DNA from: Anaerolineae bacterium
GTDB taxonomy: Bacteria > Chloroflexota > Anaerolineae > CG2-30-64-16
Assembly (NCBI GenBank): GCA_025454565.1
Contig: JALOOE010000235.1
Span: 1 to 6,048 of the forward strand
Length of the DNA: 6,048 nt
Reading direction: 5' to 3'
The position numbers and the translations under genes are program-made. The notes beneath the pieces are model-generated. The model did not search any database and was not told the DNA's origin. It saw only the letters and a program-made list of their open reading frames with translations. Positions 5,525 through 6,048 of the stretch are shown here, piece after piece (position 1 is the first letter of the stretch; every line of letters begins with the position of its first letter).

Positions 5525-6048
5525 ATGAAGAAAATCCTCAACAACCCCAACGAATTCGTCGTCGAAATGCTGGATGGCCTGCTGAAGGCCCATCCCGATC
5601 AACTGAGCTATGCGGGCGATGATCCGCACTGCATCGTGCGCGCCGACGCGCCGGTGGCGGGCAAAGTCGCGCTTGCGACGGGCGGCGGTTCGGGCCACCT
5701 GCCGGTCTTCCTGGGCTATGTCGGCAAGGGGATGCTCGACGGCTGCGCGGTAGGCGATGTGTTTGCCTCTCCCAGCGCTGATCAAATGCTCGAAGTGACG
5801 AAGCGCATCCACGGCGGGGCCGGCGTGGTCTATATCTATGGCAACTACAGCGGCGACACGATGAATTTCGACATGGCGTCTGAAATGGCCGACATGCAGG
5901 GGATCGCCGTGCGGACCGTGCTCGTGCGCGACGATGTGGCCTCCGCCACCCCGGAGCGCGCCGACCGCCGCCGCGGGGTCGCGGGCATGGTCTTTGCGTT
6001 CAAGGTCGCCGGCGCCAAAGCCGACCAGGGCGGCTCGCTGGATGAGGT
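5525..6048 (+). CDS. dhaK: Dihydroxyacetone kinase family protein, DhaK domain (N-terminal 174 residues)
   Basis: The frame runs from ATG 5525 to the window edge without a stop, so the gene is cut off; a full DhaK is about 330 residues. DhaK subunits bind the keto-sugar through a hemiaminal to a histidine in the second half, which is beyond this window. Visible hallmarks are ADAPVAGKVAL (40-50), the substrate loop GGGSGHLP (53-60; H58 corresponds to His56 of E. coli DhaK), FASPSADQM (80-88), GNYSGDTMNF (106-115; D111 corresponds to Asp109) and RRRGVAG (starting near 148). Two positions differ from E. coli-type DhaK: GHLP instead of GHEP, and G106 where E. coli has Lys in KNYTGD. These resemble paralogues acting on other keto-sugars such as erythrulose, so the substrate is uncertain. 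Whether a DhaL or kinase domain follows cannot be seen. It is divergent from nifJ across 211 bases. Confidence 0.92.
   Translation, partial: MKKILNNPNEFVVEMLDGLLKAHPDQLSYAGDDPHCIVRADAPVAGKVALATGGGSGHLPVFLGYVGKGMLDGCAVGDVFASPSADQMLEVTKRIHGGAGVVYIYGNYSGDTMNFDMASEMADMQGIAVRTVLVRDDVASATPERADRRRGVAGMVFAFKVAGAKADQGGSLDE

Noticed and set aside
4871..5812. A 313-codon minus-strand frame running across the nifJ/dhaK intergenic region
   Set aside because: It overlaps two recognised genes in the wrong frame and strand; its sequence resembles no family.

Overview
The window is high-GC bacterial chromosomal DNA. It holds a complete single-chain pyruvate:ferredoxin oxidoreductase gene (nifJ type), a dihydroorotate-dehydrogenase-like flavoprotein gene behind it, a small two-gene unit of unknown function at the left edge, and the start of a divergent dhaK-family kinase gene at the right edge. 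The host is probably an anaerobic or facultative bacterium. The protein sequences and the habit of short tandem repeats between genes look like Chloroflexota, but that is an impression from memory, not a search result.

Layout, left to right. Bases 1-472 carry two overlapping minus-strand genes: a 125-residue protein with a GTG start and a strong Shine-Dalgarno site, then a second gene that starts in an ATGA overlap and leaves the window. Bases 473-786 hold no gene. They contain the leader of that unit, six copies of the 7-mer GGTTACA (minus strand), a good sigma70-type promoter, and a hairpin with a short T run that probably ends the next operon. Bases 787-1779 (minus) encode the DHOD-like protein. 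Bases 1780-1869 are a spacer filled by a long imperfect inverted repeat built from an 8-base tandem repeat. Bases 1870-5313 (minus) encode the 1147-residue oxidoreductase. Bases 5314-5524 are a divergent intergenic region with two small dyads and a candidate promoter. From 5525 on, the plus strand encodes the first 174 residues of a DhaK-family protein.

How they fit together. nifJ and the DHOD-like gene are co-oriented, 90 bases apart, and share a likely terminator at 649-690, so they probably form one operon. The oxidoreductase would convert pyruvate and CoA to acetyl-CoA and CO2 while reducing ferredoxin or flavodoxin. The DHOD-like flavoprotein lacks the catalytic cysteine of class 1 enzymes and is unlikely to make orotate; its tie to nifJ suggests a redox role that is unproven. 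The divergent dhaK product would feed a phosphorylated keto-sugar into central metabolism.

The most striking observation is inside nifJ. About 32 residues that I expect in domain I, including the arginine that holds the pyruvate carboxylate (Arg114 of the Desulfovibrio africanus enzyme), are absent, with the reading frame perfectly kept. Either this gene has a real in-frame deletion affecting substrate binding, or the assembly has collapsed there. I saw no mobile element, CRISPR array, tRNA or rRNA in the window.
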